Origin: Vagococcus vulneris | GTDB lineage: Bacteria > Bacillota > Bacilli > Lactobacillales > Vagococcaceae | Direction: 5' to 3' | Assembly: GCF_003950515.1 (NCBI RefSeq) | Contig: NZ_NGJS01000001.1 | Span: forward strand, 186,001 to 250,000 | Length of the DNA stretch: 64,000 bases | Shown: one piece after another, positions 43,338 through 54,221 of the stretch | Position numbering within the stretch: position 1 is the first letter of the stretch | How the letters are laid out: each line of letters begins with the position of its first letter | Translations under genes and position numbers: made by a program | The notes under the pieces: generated by a model | What the model was told of the DNA's origin: nothing | What the model saw: only the letters and a program-made list of their open reading frames with translations | Databases searched by the model: none

Positions 43338-43863
43338 TTTTATCATACAAATAAAGGGGGCGAAAGGAAGATTCAAATTGAATAATAATTTGAGAATTTT
43401 TCTCAGCTAAATTAGTACTTAAAAGTTATGATAGTTTATACTAAGAGTGTCAAAAAAATCACTATAATAGTTTAAGAACTGTTTCTCAAGTTTAATCAAA
43501 GGAAAATAATAAAAAAATTATTAGCTACTCTGAAGGTAATATTGCCGAATGCCTCAACTCTACGGCAAGAACAGTACTTATAATTATAATGAAGAAGCTC
43601 AGGTCATATAAAAAAGAAAGCCTTTAGTCAACATCAAAAAAGGATACCAATTTCAATTTATTTCCTCCATTTTGAACGAAAGAGTAGCCTTGTCTTATCC
43701 ACTGAAGAACGATAGAAATAATTACTTATATACTTAAAATCCCTGATACATCAAAAGTATCAGGGACAACACAACTCTATTTTTATATCCACTTGCTGGT
43801 GTTCACAGTCGATTTGTTCGTAGTAATTAACGTAAAATCATGAATTCAGCTCATCAAACATGT
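43338..43863. other. Gap with one terminator hairpin
   Basis: No gene seen. CCCTGATAC (43741-43749) and GTATCAGGG (43757-43765) form a hairpin followed on the minus strand by ATTTTAAG, the probable terminator of the cellobiose-type IIC operon. The remaining sequence is AT-rich without recognisable features. Confidence 0.6.
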
Positions 43864-45168
43864 CTATAGTTCATTTTCTGCCAAGGTCAAATCGACTTTT
43901 TTTATAAATGGATAATAGATGGCAATTGATGACACTATAATTATAAACTGCCATAAAGCAACACGCCATCCACCAATCAGAAAACCTGAGATAACAGGTG
44001 GCGTAGTCCATGGTACCATTACACCAGTAAATAAGGGAAGTATACCTAGAGACATGAGTATATAACTAGAAGCTCCTACTAAAATAGGAACTAACACAAA
44101 CGGTAACAATAAGTAAAGATTCATAACAATAGGCACCCCGAAAATAATTGGTTCATTTATGTTAAACAAATTAGGAATGAAAGCTAATTTCCCTAGCTCT
44201 TTTAATTGTTTAGATTTTGCAAAAAATGTGATAAAAAGTACTAAGCCAATTACAATACCAGCACCAGTCATACAGAGAAAATTGTCCCAAAATTGTTGAG
44301 TAAAGATATGTCCCCCATTAGCGATCGATAGCTCTTTTCCTGAGTCAATAATTGCTTGATTATCTGCCATATTTGATTGCAGAATGGGTGATAATATGGC
44401 TCCACAAATATTGCCTCCGTGAACACCAACCCACCATAACAATGACATAATCATCGCCATAATTACAACTCCCCAAAAGGAATCAGTAATCCCTTGTAAT
44501 GGTGTTTGAACCATCTTGTAAATAAACTCTGCAAAAGAAGAATTAGTAACAAAATAGAAGACAGCGAACAATAACCCTGTAATAGTTAAAGTGATTCCAG
44601 CAGGAACTAACGCCGCAAAAGAATCAGCTACTCCCTGAGGTACACCATCTGGCATCTTAATTCGAAGATTTTTTTTCATGCAGAAACTATATAACCAACC
44701 TACTCCGAGACCAATCACAATAGCACAAATCATTCCCTTTCCTGATGTCCAATCTTTTGAAATCACATTAATTGCCAAGTTCCCATCCTCTGTTGCCACA
44801 GAAGACGGTATCAGTAAAACAAACGCGGATAAAGCAGTGAGACTTCCGGCAAGTGATGCCTGGATTCCTTCATTTTTGATATAAGTGTAAGAAATACCGA
44901 TTACAGCAAAGAACGCCATTAAATTGAAGGACGATTGAAAAATTTGTGAAAATACTATTCCCAATCTATTACCATTAACCCAGTTTGCTACTATCGGAAT
45001 TGGAATATTTGCTAAAAGCAAGAAAATTGATCCCACGATAAGAAATGGCATTGTATACATCATACCATCTTTTAGTGCCCTAATTGCTTTGGTACTAGTG
45101 AACTTCAAAACTGCAGGTATCACTTTTTCATTAATTAAGTTTCCCAATTTATACACCTCTTTTATCAT
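43864..45168 (-). CDS. PTS lactose/cellobiose-family IIC permease
   Basis: Up to 434 residues, ten or so membrane helices, the CelB-type EIIC. Motifs are ALKDGMMYTMPFLIVGSIFLL, GVHGGNICGAILSPI, FNINEPIIFGVPIVMN and MVPWTTPPVISGFL. The start is uncertain: the ATG at 45168 has a poor ribosome binding site, whereas a TTG at 45147 follows AAAGAGGTG. No IIA or IIB of the lactose family is encoded nearby, so it must borrow them from elsewhere. It follows a GH1 6-phospho-beta-glucosidase, so beta-glucosides are the likely substrate. Confidence 0.92.
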   Translation of the reverse strand: MIKEVYKLGNLINEKVIPAVLKFTSTKAIRALKDGMMYTMPFLIVGSIFLLLANIPIPIVANWVNGNRLGIVFSQIFQSSFNLMAFFAVIGISYTYIKNEGIQASLAGSLTALSAFVLLIPSSVATEDGNLAINVISKDWTSGKGMICAIVIGLGVGWLYSFCMKKNLRIKMPDGVPQGVADSFAALVPAGITLTITGLLFAVFYFVTNSSFAEFIYKMVQTPLQGITDSFWGVVIMAMIMSLLWWVGVHGGNICGAILSPILQSNMADNQAIIDSGKELSIANGGHIFTQQFWDNFLCMTGAGIVIGLVLFITFFAKSKQLKELGKLAFIPNLFNINEPIIFGVPIVMNLYLLLPFVLVPILVGASSYILMSLGILPLFTGVMVPWTTPPVISGFLIGGWRVALWQFIIIVSSIAIYYPFIKKVDLTLAENEL

Positions 45169-45181
45169 TTTATACCTAAGA

Positions 45182-46594
<1,413 letters not shown>

Positions 46595-47440
46595 TCAATC
46601 CTTACTTTTTTCTTTTTCGACTAATTCTGAAATATTTTCAATTTCTTCATAATTTTGAAGCAATTTAACTGATGTTAATACATCAAAAACATATTGTAAG
46701 CTTGCAAGGTAAACAAAATTACTCAATTCAATAGTGTTTTTAGTTGTCATTATGACTACCGTTTCATCACAGATTCGACTAATTTCCCGATTGTGGCTAT
46801 CACAAATTGCAAGCAAATGATATTCATCGTTCAATAAATGATCAGCAATCTCATACATATGTCTATTGCGCCCTGTATGAGTTAATATAATTCCCAATGT
46901 TCTTTGTCTATTTCCTTTTTTTACAAATTTTGAATTCATGGGATTCAACGCATTGTAAGCGTACGCGTCAACACCAATTTCTTGAAGATTCAATTGAAAA
47001 ACCTTAGCTAGTTCAAAATTTAAACCCTCACCATAAATTTCAATACGCCGAGCATTTCTGACTAAACAATGAATATTTTTCAGTTGATCTGATTCTATAA
47101 GATTTTTTGTATAACTAATTGAGCGTTTGTGAATCGCCTCAATTTTTTTTAAAATCATCAACATATCATCTTCAATTTGTAAATTTTGAACATCTAAATC
47201 TCCAGCTAATTCCAAAATATTAGGTAATTCTGAGGCATAAATCATTTTGAATTCTGAATAGCCACTGACCCCTGCTTTTTTACAAAGTCTAAATACAGTC
47301 GCGGAGCTTGTATAACTTACTTGCGCTAACTCTGTGATATTCATCGTTAATATGTCTTTTGGATGAGCTACCAAATATTCAACCAAATGTTTCTCTTGCG
47401 GTGTCAAATTCTCGATATTTTGTATTTTGTCCAGTAACAA
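46595..47440 (-). CDS. RpiR/MurR-family regulator of the beta-glucoside operon
   Basis: 281 residues. N-terminal RpiR helix-turn-helix (NITELAQVSYTSSATVFRLCKKAGVSGY...) and C-terminal SIS sugar-phosphate-binding domain (IEIYGEG, LGIILTHTGRNRHMYEIADHLL). A TTG start at 47440 is supported by AAGGAGAT at good spacing. It leads the operon and probably senses a phosphosugar from beta-glucoside breakdown. A 35-bp segment of this gene recurs at 15786-15820. Confidence 0.92.
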   Translation of the reverse strand: MLLDKIQNIENLTPQEKHLVEYLVAHPKDILTMNITELAQVSYTSSATVFRLCKKAGVSGYSEFKMIYASELPNILELAGDLDVQNLQIEDDMLMILKKIEAIHKRSISYTKNLIESDQLKNIHCLVRNARRIEIYGEGLNFELAKVFQLNLQEIGVDAYAYNALNPMNSKFVKKGNRQRTLGIILTHTGRNRHMYEIADHLLNDEYHLLAICDSHNREISRICDETVVIMTTKNTIELSNFVYLASLQYVFDVLTSVKLLQNYEEIENISELVEKEKSKD

Positions 47441-47489
47441 TTTTCTATCTCCTTCGGCCGAAATGGGGAAATACTACTGATCTGTTTCT

Positions 47490-47518
47490 ATCTTAAAACC
47501 TTACATATCAAAAAACAA
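47490..47518 (-). promoter_or_regulatory. Promoter of the RpiR/GH1 operon
   Basis: Minus-strand TTGTTT (47513-47518), 17-base spacer, TAAGAT (47490-47495), about 50 bases before the regulator start. Confidence 0.55.
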
Positions 47519-47940
47519 TAGGTATAGACTTGTTAGAAAAACGTTTTCAAAAAAAACAATTCATTTCTTTAAGATTGAAAATATTTTCCAATCTATATGT
47601 TTCTAGCTTAATTTTACAATCAGCTTATTATAAAAAAAGAAAAAGGGTGTTCCTACTCAGATTGAGTAACAACACCAAATATTATAGAGCCCAAAAAATA
47701 CGTCAAAAGAATCATTTGTCTATTCAAATAATTTTTTCATGTAGGTAATGCCTGATCGAATCAGTAACAGTCCATATTCAACTATCTAAAGATTAACCGT
47801 TTGCGAAAGCGTTGTTAATAAATTATTGCTAAATTTTCTTAGAATTTGTTCCCTTCTACATAAGTTGGCAAAGAACGCCTGACCAGTAAATTTCAATATA
47901 GGAAAAGGATCTAGAACCCTTTAAGATTCTAGATCTCTTT
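47519..47940. other. Gap with two minus-strand terminators
   Basis: GATCTAGAA (47908-47916) and TTCTAGATC (47927-47935), then CTTTTCC on the minus strand, terminate PTS operon 5. A second hairpin, GGTGTT...AACACC (47646-47676), is followed on the minus strand by CTTTTTCTTTTTTT. What it terminates is unclear; only about 230 bases lie between the two. No gene was recognised there, and a small RNA is possible but unsupported. Confidence 0.55.
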
Positions 47941-48609
47941 CTACTCTTCAAGTGATTGAATTATTTTTTTTGCGTTATTAAAACTAATTCCAAATCTAGA
48001 GACGCCTAGTTCTTTCATTTTATAAACTGTATCTTTGTCTCTAATCCCACCAGCTGCTTTTATTGGAATCCTGCCTCGAACCTCATCTGAAATTAACTTT
48101 ATGTGACTAAGTGTGGTATTTCCTGATAAACCTGTAGCTGTCTTAATATAATCTGCCTTAGTATCAATCAATAAACAACTCGCTTCTCGAATTTCTTGAT
48201 TGGATAATACCGGCGTTTCAATGATACATTTTAACGGAATGGTTGGACCAATCGCTTGCTTGACAGTATTAATGTCACGGCTTGCTTCTCGATACATCTT
48301 TCCTTTTAAATAACCAATATTCAGGACCATATCGATTTCTTTTGCACCTTGTTCAACTAAATACTTCGCATACGATGCTTTAATTTCAGTTGGGTCATGC
48401 CCTGCCGGAAAACAACAGCCTGCTCCAACCAATGTATCACTGCCTCTTAACTTTTCTACCATTAAGGGGACAAAACATCGCGGACCAATCACCGAGTAGA
48501 ATTGATGATCTTTTGCATATTCAATCAACTCCAACGTGTCTTCCAATGTAGCACCCGCATGAGATAGCGTGCAATCCAACATTTGGGAAAACTGAAAAGT
48601 ATTAACCAT
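47941..48609 (-). CDS. DeoC-like class I aldolase
   Basis: 222 residues of the deoxyribose-phosphate aldolase family: LDCTLSHAGATLEDTLELIEYA, the Schiff-base lysine in DYIKTATG, PIKAAGGIRD and GVSRFGIS. Canonical DeoC has KTSTGF and a GTSSG end, so this member may use another aldol substrate. No ribosome binding site is visible, suggesting coupling to the AKR gene 5 bases upstream. Last gene of PTS operon 5. Confidence 0.85.
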   Translation of the reverse strand: MVNTFQFSQMLDCTLSHAGATLEDTLELIEYAKDHQFYSVIGPRCFVPLMVEKLRGSDTLVGAGCCFPAGHDPTEIKASYAKYLVEQGAKEIDMVLNIGYLKGKMYREASRDINTVKQAIGPTIPLKCIIETPVLSNQEIREASCLLIDTKADYIKTATGLSGNTTLSHIKLISDEVRGRIPIKAAGGIRDKDTVYKMKELGVSRFGISFNNAKKIIQSLEE

Positions 48610-48614
48610 TCAAT

Positions 48615-49580
48615 TTAACCGATATTGAGACGAGCCAACTCGTCATCGATTTTCTGCATATCACTCTCTGCTAATTGCCATTCGAACGTTTCGCAATTGA
48701 TTTTGGCTTCTTTTTCATTTCTTACGCCCAATAATGCTGTATTTACAAAGCTTTTCTGAGTGGACCAATTAATAGCGACTTGTGCGACAGGTTTTTCATA
48801 CTTCTCTGCCACATCATCCAAAGTTTCCAAAAGCTCCATAATTGTCGAAAATGCTGGTTCCTTAAAGAATGGATAGAATGTCAGCCGGAAATCCTTTTCA
48901 TCGAACTGCGGCAGCTCACGAATAGTTCCTGTCAAAATACCTGCCCCTAATGACCCAGAAGTCATGGTAGCTATTCCTTTCATTTCTGCCCATTCCATCA
49001 ATTCTTTTTGTGATTGGTTAACCATCGAAAATGGTGGTTGGATTACATTGATCTCACCATACTGCAACGCCTCTTCAATTAACTCTTTTGACGAATTACA
49101 TAGACCGGTATATCGGATTTTTCCAGCTTTCTTCAAATCATTCAGCGCGGCCATCGTTTCTTCTATAGAGGTATTCACATCCGGCCAATGCATCAAATAG
49201 AAATCGATATAGTCAGTTCCCAGACGTTGAAGTGAGTCTTCTACCTCCCGTATGACTGCATCATATTTATTATTTCTAACAGGTTTTCCATCAAAATGGC
49301 TAATATAGGAGCCAAATTTAGTCGCAATATATAACTTACTACGATCATAATCTTTGATTGCTTCACCAACGATTTCCTCTGCTGTTCCTTCACCATAGAT
49401 GGGTGCCGTATCAATGATATTCACACCTTCATCCAGCATTGCTTTGATCGCTGCAACTGATTCTTCACGATTTACTTCACCAAAGCTGCCTCCCGCTGAA
49501 TTTTCTCCCCCCATTGCCCATGTCCCGACTGCAACAGAAGAAATCTCTAGGTTAGTATTACCAAATGTTTTATATCTCAT
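48615..49580 (-). CDS. Aldo/keto reductase
   Basis: About 321 residues, AKR family TIM barrel: IDTAPIYGEGTAEEIVG with the catalytic tyrosine, LYIATKFG with the lysine, YIDFYLMHWPD with the histidine, and a C-terminal NADPH-binding ALLGVRNEKEA. GAGGAGAAAAACG precedes the ATG at 49580. Its start overlaps the end of the mannitol-phosphate dehydrogenase-like gene. Probably reduces or oxidises a sugar or polyol intermediate of the operon. Confidence 0.9.
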   Translation of the reverse strand: MRYKTFGNTNLEISSVAVGTWAMGGENSAGGSFGEVNREESVAAIKAMLDEGVNIIDTAPIYGEGTAEEIVGEAIKDYDRSKLYIATKFGSYISHFDGKPVRNNKYDAVIREVEDSLQRLGTDYIDFYLMHWPDVNTSIEETMAALNDLKKAGKIRYTGLCNSSKELIEEALQYGEINVIQPPFSMVNQSQKELMEWAEMKGIATMTSGSLGAGILTGTIRELPQFDEKDFRLTFYPFFKEPAFSTIMELLETLDDVAEKYEKPVAQVAINWSTQKSFVNTALLGVRNEKEAKINCETFEWQLAESDMQKIDDELARLNIG

Positions 49581-50715
49581 CGTTTTTCTCCTCACTCTGA
49601 ATTGAATCTGCTTGTTTTTTTATCAATTGGTATAAAATGTAATCTTGCTCTTTATTCAAGCCGCAGACATCTTTTAAAAGCTCATCAATTGTACGTTCAT
49701 CACTTCTTTGTAAATATCTTAGACCGTATGCCACTCCTTTTGCGATATAGAATGGTAATACTTTATGTTCTAAACACAATTTTGCTGGACCAATGAACCG
49801 ATCAGATGTACCCAATTTTGTCTCTGGATTAGCGATGACTCGTTGAATGGGGTCCTTAATATCTTGATTCAATTTATCTTGCATATAGACCGTCCACGCC
49901 TCATCTTCTTTCGAATCAAAAAGATAACTAGACTTAACTGCTTGATGAGCTTCTTCAAACGCCTTCTCAATCCATGTTCTTATAAGCTGATCTTGCTGAG
50001 CCTCGTATACATAGGTCATTCCTTCTACAGCTCCTATAAAAGCAGCCATTGTGTGGCGCATATTTCCGACATATACCTTCCTGTATATCCGACCTTCTGC
50101 ATTGTCTACAAATTCAACATCTGAAATTTGAGGCTTTTCTCCTTTAAATGTTACTCCATCAATTTCCAAATGAGGATTGACAGTGATCATAACTGCGTAT
50201 GGATAGTTTTTACTTAACTCATTAGACAACGGCAAGGCAGCAGAAAGGACCATTACCTGATTTACGCCTACCTTTTCATGGAAGTAATTCAACGCCTCTG
50301 GATCATCTTTCAAGTACTCAGTGACAAATCGACTGAACTTCTGCGGAGCTCCTAATGAATTCACACATAACATAATATTTTTAAAACTTTTTTGATTGCC
50401 TTGTTGAATCGTTTGTGCCAAGCATTTTGCTATACTTTCAAATGCGCCTTCATATACACAACAAAAAATGAAATCATGCAACATTAAAGCATCTGATAAT
50501 TTGTTTGGAGAAACTATCGAAAAGGAAGAGATATGTTTCTCAGTTTGTCGAGATTTCTCCTCAACAAATACAGAATACCCTCCTTGTTCTTTCATTTTTT
50601 CTAAATTCTCAGAGTTAACATCATAAAAAGATAGATGATAACCTGCACTATTTAGCAAGTAACCCACAACACCACGTCCGATATTTCCGGCACCAATGAT
50701 TAATGCATCTTTCAT
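49570..50715 (-). CDS. Mannitol-1-phosphate 5-dehydrogenase-like polyol dehydrogenase
   Basis: 381 residues of the polyol-specific long-chain dehydrogenase family. N-terminal NAD-binding site ALIIGAGNIGRGVVGYLL; C-terminal domain with the VGNMRHTMAAFIGAVEG helix that carries the conserved asparagine and histidine. The substrate is a hexitol/pentitol phosphate or hexuronate-type compound; mannitol 1-phosphate is only one possibility. RBS AAGGGAGAAA. It follows IID in operon 5. Confidence 0.85.
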   Translation of the reverse strand: MKDALIIGAGNIGRGVVGYLLNSAGYHLSFYDVNSENLEKMKEQGGYSVFVEEKSRQTEKHISSFSIVSPNKLSDALMLHDFIFCCVYEGAFESIAKCLAQTIQQGNQKSFKNIMLCVNSLGAPQKFSRFVTEYLKDDPEALNYFHEKVGVNQVMVLSAALPLSNELSKNYPYAVMITVNPHLEIDGVTFKGEKPQISDVEFVDNAEGRIYRKVYVGNMRHTMAAFIGAVEGMTYVYEAQQDQLIRTWIEKAFEEAHQAVKSSYLFDSKEDEAWTVYMQDKLNQDIKDPIQRVIANPETKLGTSDRFIGPAKLCLEHKVLPFYIAKGVAYGLRYLQRSDERTIDELLKDVCGLNKEQDYILYQLIKKQADSIQSEEKNDEI

Positions 50716-50727
50716 ATTTTTTCTCCC

Positions 50728-51546
50728 TTAGGCTATGATGCCCAACATAAATAATGCTACACCGACTACCATTGTTCCTAATAATAATGGAACAACTTTA
50801 ACGCCTCTATCTAGTAACCAATAAATGATACCTACAAGAATCAATGAGAGCATACCTGGTAAAATACTATCCAATGTTTCTTGTAACTTCATTGCACCAT
50901 CTTTTACCGAACCTCCAATTACAATTGGAGTTGAAATTTTGATATTAAACGCGCACATCGCTCCAATGGCCATTAAACCTACAACTGAACATGCATAAGA
51001 CACTTTTTGCATGAGGTTTGATTTTTCAGACTGGATAATAAAATCGCTTCCAAGATTATAGCCTAGTTTTAGAGAATAAAAACGCGCTAGGAAATTCGGG
51101 ATATTGTAGACTAGCAGAAAAATAATTGGCGCTAAAGCACTCCCCTTCGCAGCCATTTCTGTAACCATCGCCGTAGCAATAATTCTTAAAGTTGCTGGAA
51201 AAATAGTATCACCAATAGCGGATAATGGTCCCATTAACGCTGTCTTCATACCGCTGATCGTAGTAACATCAAAATCATCAGTTTTGGCATTTTCTTCTTC
51301 CATCGCTAATGTAATTCCTAATGGGAAACCTGCCAATGAGGGGGTAATATTAAAATACTCAATGTGATGGCGAGACACTGCTTCATTCAACTTATCAGGC
51401 TGATCAGAATAAATTTTTTCTAAAGCTGGGAGCATCGAGAAAGTAAAGCCACTATGCATTTGTCCTGGGTAATCATTCATACAGTTTAATGCAATATATC
51501 TGACAAAAACGCGATTCAAGTCTTTTTTTGATAATTTAGAAGTCAT
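50728..51546 (-). CDS. PTS mannose-family IID (module 5)
   Basis: 272-residue EIID with LSKKDLNRVFVRYIALNCMN, MKTALMGPLSAIGDTIFPATL and four C-terminal hydrophobic segments. It overlaps the IIC stop by 11 bases. Confidence 0.95.
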   Translation of the reverse strand: MTSKLSKKDLNRVFVRYIALNCMNDYPGQMHSGFTFSMLPALEKIYSDQPDKLNEAVSRHHIEYFNITPSLAGFPLGITLAMEEENAKTDDFDVTTISGMKTALMGPLSAIGDTIFPATLRIIATAMVTEMAAKGSALAPIIFLLVYNIPNFLARFYSLKLGYNLGSDFIIQSEKSNLMQKVSYACSVVGLMAIGAMCAFNIKISTPIVIGGSVKDGAMKLQETLDSILPGMLSLILVGIIYWLLDRGVKVVPLLLGTMVVGVALFMLGIIA

Positions 51547-52303
51547 CGTCCAAATCCTCCTGTCCTGTTGCCGGTGCAGTATTTAAGTTATGAGGGGTTA
51601 ACATAATGATCACAAACATGACCGCTAACAATGTGATCGCAATTGTTGGCAATTTCAAGTATGCTGCCAACATAAAACCAATAAAGAAAAACGGAGACAT
51701 TTTTTTACTAATAATCATTTTTAAAAGCATGGCGAACCCAATAGCGGGTAACAAATTCGCTGCTGCAGACAAGCCATTAATAACATCTACTGGAATAGAT
51801 TTCACAAATGATTGAACAGCACCACTACCAGAATAGACTGCCAGTAAGCCAAAGATAAAATAAATACCAAAAGTAGATATCCAGCAACCAATCACATAGA
51901 TTCTTGAAGCCGCCTTCATTTTACTTTTTTTCAACTGATTACTCATTGCTGTTGCAAATACTGAGTTAAAAAGTTTTACAACAATAAACAAGAATCCACC
52001 TAGAAGTCCGATTGGAACAGCTAAAGCCGTTGCTAATTCAGGTCCTGTATTGGTCATAATAGCAAATGCAGTTCCAATAACCCCTGCTGCTGCTCCATCA
52101 GGACTGACCGCTGCACCTACCGGGAAAGACCCGATAAAAATAACTTCCAATACTCCACCAATAATTATCCCCTGAGTCACATCTCCTAAAGCTAGACCCA
52201 TCAAAGTTGAAGCAACCAATGGACGTGAAAGATAACAGTAACCAAAAAACATATCCATTTTACAAATACCTAACACCAGCCCTGCCAGTATTGCTTGTAA
52301 CAT
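51536..52303 (-). CDS. PTS mannose-family IIC (module 5)
   Basis: 255-residue EIIC with MGLALGDVTQGIIIGGVLEVIFIG, AVSPDGAAA and AANLLPAIGFAMLLK. Separated from its IIA/IIB genes by three metabolic genes, which is unusual for the family. RBS GAGGAGGAAAATA. Confidence 0.95.
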   Translation of the reverse strand: MLQAILAGLVLGICKMDMFFGYCYLSRPLVASTLMGLALGDVTQGIIIGGVLEVIFIGSFPVGAAVSPDGAAAGVIGTAFAIMTNTGPELATALAVPIGLLGGFLFIVVKLFNSVFATAMSNQLKKSKMKAASRIYVIGCWISTFGIYFIFGLLAVYSGSGAVQSFVKSIPVDVINGLSAAANLLPAIGFAMLLKMIISKKMSPFFFIGFMLAAYLKLPTIAITLLAVMFVIIMLTPHNLNTAPATGQEDLDDDF

Positions 52304-52317
52304 ATTATTTTCCTCCT

Positions 52318-53373
52318 CTACTCAAAAACAACACTCACGCGATAAGCACCCGGAACAGTTGCTGCCTCAAATGCAGCTTGAATATCCTCCAATGGGAATT
52401 TTTCTTCAACTAGTTTAGAAACATCTATCTTTTTATCACTAATCAAATCTGCAGCATATTGAAAATCATCAATATCCGCACTAAAAGTCCCTAGTAACTC
52501 CATCTTTCTATAATGAATCGTATTGGAGTCAATATTCATCTCTGGAGCTGGATAACCCGCGGCAAATAGGAGAATTTTTCCATCGATTTGTTTAATCATT
52601 TCTAGTGCTTGATTGTTAGCCGATGTTGCCCCTACAGCTACAACAACCGCATCCACTCCTTGATCATCAGTAAGGGCTTTTACCATCTCAACCGGATCTG
52701 CTTTAGAAACATCTACCACCTCAAAGCCATATTCTTTAGCCGTTTGAATTTTCTTTGGCATCATTTCAGTTAAGATCACTCGGCAGCCCATTTCACGAGC
52801 AATCAATGCATTTAAAATCCCCATCGTTCCTGCACCAATCACAACCAAGGTCTCGCCTTTTTTCACCCTCAACTTACGTAAGCCTTCAACAACTGTTCCA
52901 GCCGGTTCAACAAAGGCTGCTTCAGACGGATCAATCGCTGGATTCATCTTGCATAACGCCCGATAGGTCTTAACTACATATTGTCCACAACCAAAATTGC
53001 CATAATATCCATCATCAGAGGCAATATTCATGATTCCTCGATGCGGACATTGACTCGTTTTTCCTGCTTCACAATATTCGCACTCTCCACACCAATCGTA
53101 ACCAACCCCAATGGTATCTCCAATTTCAAAACCTTTTACGTCACTTCCCATCTCAATAATTTTTCCACTGTACTCATGACCAAACGCCATCGGCAGTGGT
53201 TGTTTTCCTAACCGCGCCCCATTCCAAACACCATATTCTGAAGTACATAAATTACAGGCATTAACCTTAACAAGAACCTGATCATCCTTAAGTTCAGAAA
53301 TTTTTCGTTCATGTACTTCTGCAATAAATTTTTCTGTAATGACGGCAAATTTTGTTGATGCTGGATTTGTCAT
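52318..53373 (-). CDS. Zinc-dependent alcohol/sugar-phosphate dehydrogenase
   Basis: 351 residues, medium-chain dehydrogenase. The catalytic zinc region is VNACNLCTSEYG and GHEYSG; the structural zinc cysteines are CGECEYCEAGKTSQC; the nucleotide-binding motif is VVIGAGTMGILNALIA. Related to sorbitol dehydrogenase and L-sorbose-1-phosphate reductase. ATGA overlap with the preceding epimerase gene. Probably interconverts ketose and polyol phosphate in this pathway. Confidence 0.88.
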   Translation of the reverse strand: MTNPASTKFAVITEKFIAEVHERKISELKDDQVLVKVNACNLCTSEYGVWNGARLGKQPLPMAFGHEYSGKIIEMGSDVKGFEIGDTIGVGYDWCGECEYCEAGKTSQCPHRGIMNIASDDGYYGNFGCGQYVVKTYRALCKMNPAIDPSEAAFVEPAGTVVEGLRKLRVKKGETLVVIGAGTMGILNALIAREMGCRVILTEMMPKKIQTAKEYGFEVVDVSKADPVEMVKALTDDQGVDAVVVAVGATSANNQALEMIKQIDGKILLFAAGYPAPEMNIDSNTIHYRKMELLGTFSADIDDFQYAADLISDKKIDVSKLVEEKFPLEDIQAAFEAATVPGAYRVSVVFE

Positions 53374-54221
53374 TTGTTCTCCTCCATTTTTTTGATTTGA
53401 TGATACGTAGCTTCATAAACTTTCTTTGGATTTTTTTGATACTTAGTTGCTGTATATTCCAAACAAAAATCTCCTGCATAACCAAATAACTCTAGTTCTT
53501 TTAAAACCTTAAAAAGTTCAAACTCTCCATCATGCCAAGCAACATGGGCAAATTGATTACTCTGATAATTTGTCAAATGACAATAATCTATCTTGTCACC
53601 AAAAGTCTGAAAATATTTTGAAATACTATCCTCACTCCGTAAAACTGTTCCCGTATCAAGAATGACTTTAAGATTTTTGTGATCAACTTCAGTAAAATAC
53701 TCAAACATTCGATCACAGGAGTTTACAAGTTTTGTACTACTTTTGGTCAAAGGTTCGATTGCTATTTTAACTCCATAGGATTGAGCGAATTGGCATACCC
53801 ACCGACACAGTTCAACCGAACGTCCCCAAGCCACTTCCCAAGCCTCATCTTGAAAGGACCAACCAGATGTAACCATAATCCTGGGCACTTCCAATTCATG
53901 GGCAGCATAGATAATTTGTTGAAAGTAATTTCTCGTCCGTTGGATTGCTTCCGTATTCTTTACAGCTAAATGGAAAGGATTCGGACAACTTTGTCGAGGA
54001 CTTAAACAACTTATCACTAAATGCTGTTCGCTCAATTTCTTTCTCAAGGTATTTACATCTTCGTGCCAAAAATTGTCAACATAAAAATGTGTTGGACAGG
54101 TCCAGAGATCAATCTTTTTAAAACCAATCTCTGAAACCTCCCGTAAGAAAGTATCCAATTGATGCTGTTGGTAACAATGATTCATTGGCGCAAAACGTTC
54201 AATCATTTTACCAACGTCCAT
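53370..54221 (-). CDS. Sugar phosphate isomerase/epimerase-like TIM barrel
   Basis: 283 residues of the xylose-isomerase-like TIM barrel superfamily: EIGFKKIDLWTCP, IAIEPLTKSST with a metal-binding glutamate, VILDTGTV, DYCHLTNY and FCLEYTATKY with the second glutamate. Related enzymes are ketose 3-epimerases (tagatose/psicose epimerase type) or hydroxypyruvate isomerases. ATG at 54221 or 54206; both are weakly preceded. It overlaps the aldolase gene by 14 bases. Confidence 0.82.
   Translation of the reverse strand: MDVGKMIERFAPMNHCYQQHQLDTFLREVSEIGFKKIDLWTCPTHFYVDNFWHEDVNTLRKKLSEQHLVISCLSPRQSCPNPFHLAVKNTEAIQRTRNYFQQIIYAAHELEVPRIMVTSGWSFQDEAWEVAWGRSVELCRWVCQFAQSYGVKIAIEPLTKSSTKLVNSCDRMFEYFTEVDHKNLKVILDTGTVLRSEDSISKYFQTFGDKIDYCHLTNYQSNQFAHVAWHDGEFELFKVLKELELFGYAGDFCLEYTATKYQKNPKKVYEATYHQIKKMEENK

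Noticed and set aside
47521-47545. cre-like sequence around GAAAAACGTTTTC
   Set aside because: Near-palindrome but one base out of register with the CcpA consensus on either strand; not called.
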